A DNA stretch of 15,676 nucleotides from Gammaproteobacteria bacterium (GTDB lineage: Bacteria > Pseudomonadota > Gammaproteobacteria > Pseudomonadales > Halieaceae), in assembly GCA_002748505.1 (NCBI GenBank), contig PDSN01000094.1:1-15676 (forward strand), given 5' to 3'. The notes below the pieces were generated by a model, which searched no databases, had not been told where the DNA came from, and saw only the letters and a program-made list of their open reading frames with translations. This document shows positions 15,174 to 15,676 of this stretch, in pieces. Both the position numbers and the translations under genes were made by a program. Each line of letters starts with the position of its first letter. Positions within the stretch are counted from its first letter, which is position 1.

Positions 15174-15676
15174 CGCGCACCCGCCTGCGCATCGCGCGCG
15201 ATCTCGTAATGCGTTCGCAGCACCAGAGCTAACAAACAGGCACTGACAATCAAACTGTTGCCACCGTAACTGATCAGTGGCAGCGTAAGACCCTTGGCAG
15301 GGACCAAACCAGCACTGACCGCCATATTGATAAATGCCTGCCCGGCAAACAGCATGGCCACGCCGTAGCACAGATGCATACCAAAAATCTGCCTGGCAGC
15401 CAGGGCTTTTCTGGCGGTCAGTAAAATACGTCCGACCAGAACCACAAACAACGCCACCACGGCAACGGCACCGACAAAACCGGTCTCCTCTGCCCAAATG
15501 GCATAGACAAAATCCGTGTGCGCCTGGGTAAGGTAGGACAGTTTTTGAATACTGTTGCCAAGTCCCACGCCCAGCCACTCGCCGCGACCAAACGCAATCA
15601 GCGACTGCACCACTTGAAAACCATCGCCAAAGGGCTGCGCCCAGGGATCCACGTAACTGCCGAGACGGCGCAAGCG
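15170..15676 (-). CDS. ftsW: FtsW, septal peptidoglycan glycosyltransferase (5'-truncated by window edge)
   Basis: The last 168 residues of a SEDS-family protein are present, running to the window edge. FtsW polymerises lipid II into glycan strands at the septum with FtsI. The visible part contains SYVDPWAQPFGDGFQVVQS, FGRGEWLGVGLGNSIQKL, the AHTDFVYAIWAEE signature, then the last membrane segments with LVPAKGLTLPLISYGGNSL. DPWA near the edge and the GNSIQKLxYL version are FtsW-like rather than RodA-like, and the neighbour murG agrees. The frame is open at the edge; any start seen there is an artefact of the cut. The stop overlaps the murG start by 4 bases. Confidence 0.95.
   Translation of the reverse strand, partial: RLRRLGSYVDPWAQPFGDGFQVVQSLIAFGRGEWLGVGLGNSIQKLSYLTQAHTDFVYAIWAEETGFVGAVAVVALFVVLVGRILLTARKALAARQIFGMHLCYGVAMLFAGQAFINMAVSAGLVPAKGLTLPLISYGGNSLIVSACLLALVLRTHYEIARDAQAGAR

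Overview
The window is a stretch of bacterial core chromosome. It most likely comes from a gammaproteobacterium of the Pseudomonas/Cellvibrio sort. The reasons are the gene order (ftsW-murG-murC-ddl-ftsQ-ftsA-ftsZ-lpxC-M23 peptidase-secA-argJ-mutT, facing pilC-pilD-coaE), SecA and LpxC residue numbering that matches E. coli closely, a PilD with the Pseudomonas-type cysteine and aspartate spacing, and a mid-range G+C content. The order is an inference; I cannot name the genus from the sequence alone.

Left edge, + strand (1-1906): the 3' part of pilC (type IV pilus inner-membrane platform), then pilD (prepilin peptidase) and coaE (dephospho-CoA kinase). They are joined by 4-base stop/start overlaps. 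This arm meets the leftward genes tail to tail, with coaE and mutT overlapping by 8 bases.

Middle, - strand (1899-7239): reading in the direction of transcription, an M23 zinc endopeptidase, then secA, argJ and mutT. secA, argJ and mutT are tightly packed, with a 1-base gap and then a 20-base overlap. An 83-base leader before secA holds a terminator-like hairpin, a possible promoter and a 19-codon reading frame.

Right part, - strand (7428-15676): the distal dcw (division and cell wall) cluster. The 3' part of ftsW comes first, then murG, murC, ddl, ftsQ, ftsA, ftsZ and lpxC. It supplies late peptidoglycan precursor synthesis (MurC, Ddl, MurG), septal glycan polymerisation (FtsW), the divisome scaffold (FtsQ, FtsA, FtsZ) and the committed step of lipid A synthesis (LpxC). 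Most junctions from ftsW to ftsA are 4- or 8-base overlaps, which implies translational coupling; ftsZ and lpxC have longer leaders.

I found no mobile elements, CRISPR arrays, tRNA or rRNA genes, and no accessory island. No previously undescribed multi-gene system is evident. The points worth a second look are small and non-coding: the secA leader, an inverted repeat between ftsZ and lpxC, a hairpin at the coaE/mutT junction, a perfect DnaA-box match inside ftsQ, and the absence of genes that often sit at two of these junctions.
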